DNA from: Candidatus Poribacteria bacterium | GTDB taxonomy: Bacteria > Poribacteria > WGA-4E > PCPOR2b | Length of the DNA: 7,723 bases | Direction: 5' to 3' | Assembly: GCA_027296925.1 (NCBI GenBank) | Contig: JAPUIP010000027.1 | Span: 1 to 7,723, forward strand | Shown: positions 7,342 to 7,723 of the stretch, one piece after another | How the letters are laid out: the number at the start of each line of letters is the position of its first letter | Numbering within the stretch: position 1 is the stretch's first letter | Notes under the pieces: generated by a model | Databases searched by the model: none | What the model saw: the letters and a program-made list of their open reading frames with translations, nothing else | Told to the model about the DNA's origin: nothing | Made by a program: the position numbers and the translations under genes

Positions 7342-7509
7342 CTTATCTTTACCCAGATCTTTTCATTCGGGCGTTCATAGGCAGGTGAGCGGGTTCTCAC
7401 CTGCTCACCCTATCAGCCTAGGGCAAGCTTTTCTCCGTTGCTCATTCGCCGGCAAAGGTGTTCAGAAGCCACGTCCGGCAAGGCTTGAAAATTTGTGGGT
7501 AAAGATAAG
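7342..7509. repeat. 168-bp segment bounded by 24-nt imperfect inverted repeats
   Basis: The arms at 7342-7365 and 7486-7509 are inverted copies matching at 21 of 24 positions. The outermost 14 nt (CTTATCTTTACCCA and its complement) match perfectly, and a TTTTCA/TGAAAA block matches at the inner end. The 120 nt between them hold a perfect 9-bp hairpin and no gene. The outline fits a small non-autonomous element (MITE-like) or the closing stem of a structured RNA. I see no clear target-site duplication at the ends. It fills most of the gap between the HEPN gene and the double promoter. Confidence 0.6.
7381..7404. repeat. Perfect 9-bp hairpin with an alternative pairing
   Basis: GCAGGTGAG (7381-7389) and CTCACCTGC (7396-7404) are perfect complements around a 6-nt loop. 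The same left arm can instead pair GGTGAGC (7384-7390) with GCTCACC (7403-7409), because CTCACC is directly repeated at 7396 and 7404. No T-run follows on either strand, so a standard intrinsic terminator is unlikely. Confidence 0.7.
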
Positions 7510-7527
7510 CCGTTTGCGGGTGCCTCC

Positions 7528-7723
7528 TCATACCCCTAATCTGCGCCTCAACACGGCGCGAAGACGCCGCATGGTTTTCACTGCCTCTTTGGATTCGGTA
7601 ACAGTGGCGGATATGCCGGGATAGCGGATCAATACACCGTAAGGATTCAACGCTTGTACCATCGGCAAGTGTCTGGCGAGTGTCGCTTCGGATAGCATAC
7701 ACAAGTTGAGCAGTTGCACCAGA
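7528..7723 (-). CDS. HEPN-domain protein, partial (N-terminus beyond the right edge)
   Basis: The visible 64 residues are the C-terminal half of a HEPN domain. They show a helix LVQLLNLC, then the characteristic LNPYGVLIRYPG motif, then an amphipathic helix with EAVKTMRRLRAVLRRRLG before the stop. The residue before the first full codon ends in T, which would fit the Asp of the usual HDL motif, though this cannot be confirmed. Family members are about 120-140 residues. They are often paired with a small MNT-type nucleotidyltransferase as a toxin-antitoxin or substrate-binding partner. No such partner lies on the downstream side in this window, so if paired, it would be to the right. A GTG at 7719 could be read as a start, but that would cut the domain in half, so I treat the gene as truncated by the window. 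The catalytic RxxxxH region is not in the visible part. Confidence 0.72.
   Translation of the reverse strand, partial: LVQLLNLCMLSEATLARHLPMVQALNPYGVLIRYPGISATVTESKEAVKTMRRLRAVLRRRLGV

Noticed and set aside
7159..7380. 73-codon plus-strand open frame
   Set aside because: The translation has no recognisable motif, lies across the palindromic double promoter and the inverted repeat, and lacks a ribosome site.
7381..7404. Intrinsic terminator for the HEPN gene
   Set aside because: The stem is strong, but no T-run follows it on either strand.
7385..7624. 79-codon plus-strand open frame
   Set aside because: It overlaps the HEPN coding sequence on the other strand and runs through the hairpin and repeat arm; there is no protein-like pattern.
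1..7723. CRISPR array, tRNA, rRNA or transposase gene
   Set aside because: I saw no regularly spaced direct repeats, cloverleaf, rRNA-like stretch or transposase motif on either strand.

Overview
The window comes from a bacterial genome of intermediate GC, with every convincing gene on the minus strand. The gene mix is an NTT-like permease fused to helical repeats and a cyclic-nucleotide domain, a FGE-sulfatase-fold membrane protein, a LipM-type ligase and a HEPN protein. That mix fits a poorly cultured environmental lineage such as Poribacteria, Planctomycetes-like or related groups. This is an impression from gene content only, because no rRNA or marker gene is present.

In transcription order (right to left): (1) the 3' end of a HEPN-domain gene enters from the right edge and stops at 7528. 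(2) A gene-free stretch of about 490 bp (7040-7527) follows. It holds a 168-bp segment bounded by 24-nt inverted repeats, with a 9-bp hairpin inside. Beside it is a near-symmetric double promoter whose two -10 boxes share one 12-bp palindrome. (3) A LipM/LplA-type lipoyl-domain acyltransferase gene overlaps by ATGA a gene for a FGE-sulfatase-fold protein with two C-terminal membrane helices. (4) A 209-bp gap with a hairpin and a promoter candidate leads to a secreted or membrane-anchored calcineurin-type metallophosphoesterase. Its metal-binding Asn-His-Glu block has been tandemly duplicated. (5) After a 172-bp gap comes a 1063-residue fusion of an ATP/ADP-translocase-like permease, HEAT-like repeats and a CRP-type cyclic-nucleotide-binding domain. 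(6) An open frame that starts 39 nt after it runs off the left edge.

Only the lipM/FGE-like pair is clearly an operon; the others are co-directional with gaps of 39-209 nt. I see no pathway uniting the genes. The most distinctive items are the three-part permease, the duplicated NHE block, the FGE-like protein lacking the second catalytic-type cysteine, and the paired inverted repeat and double promoter between the HEPN gene and lipM.
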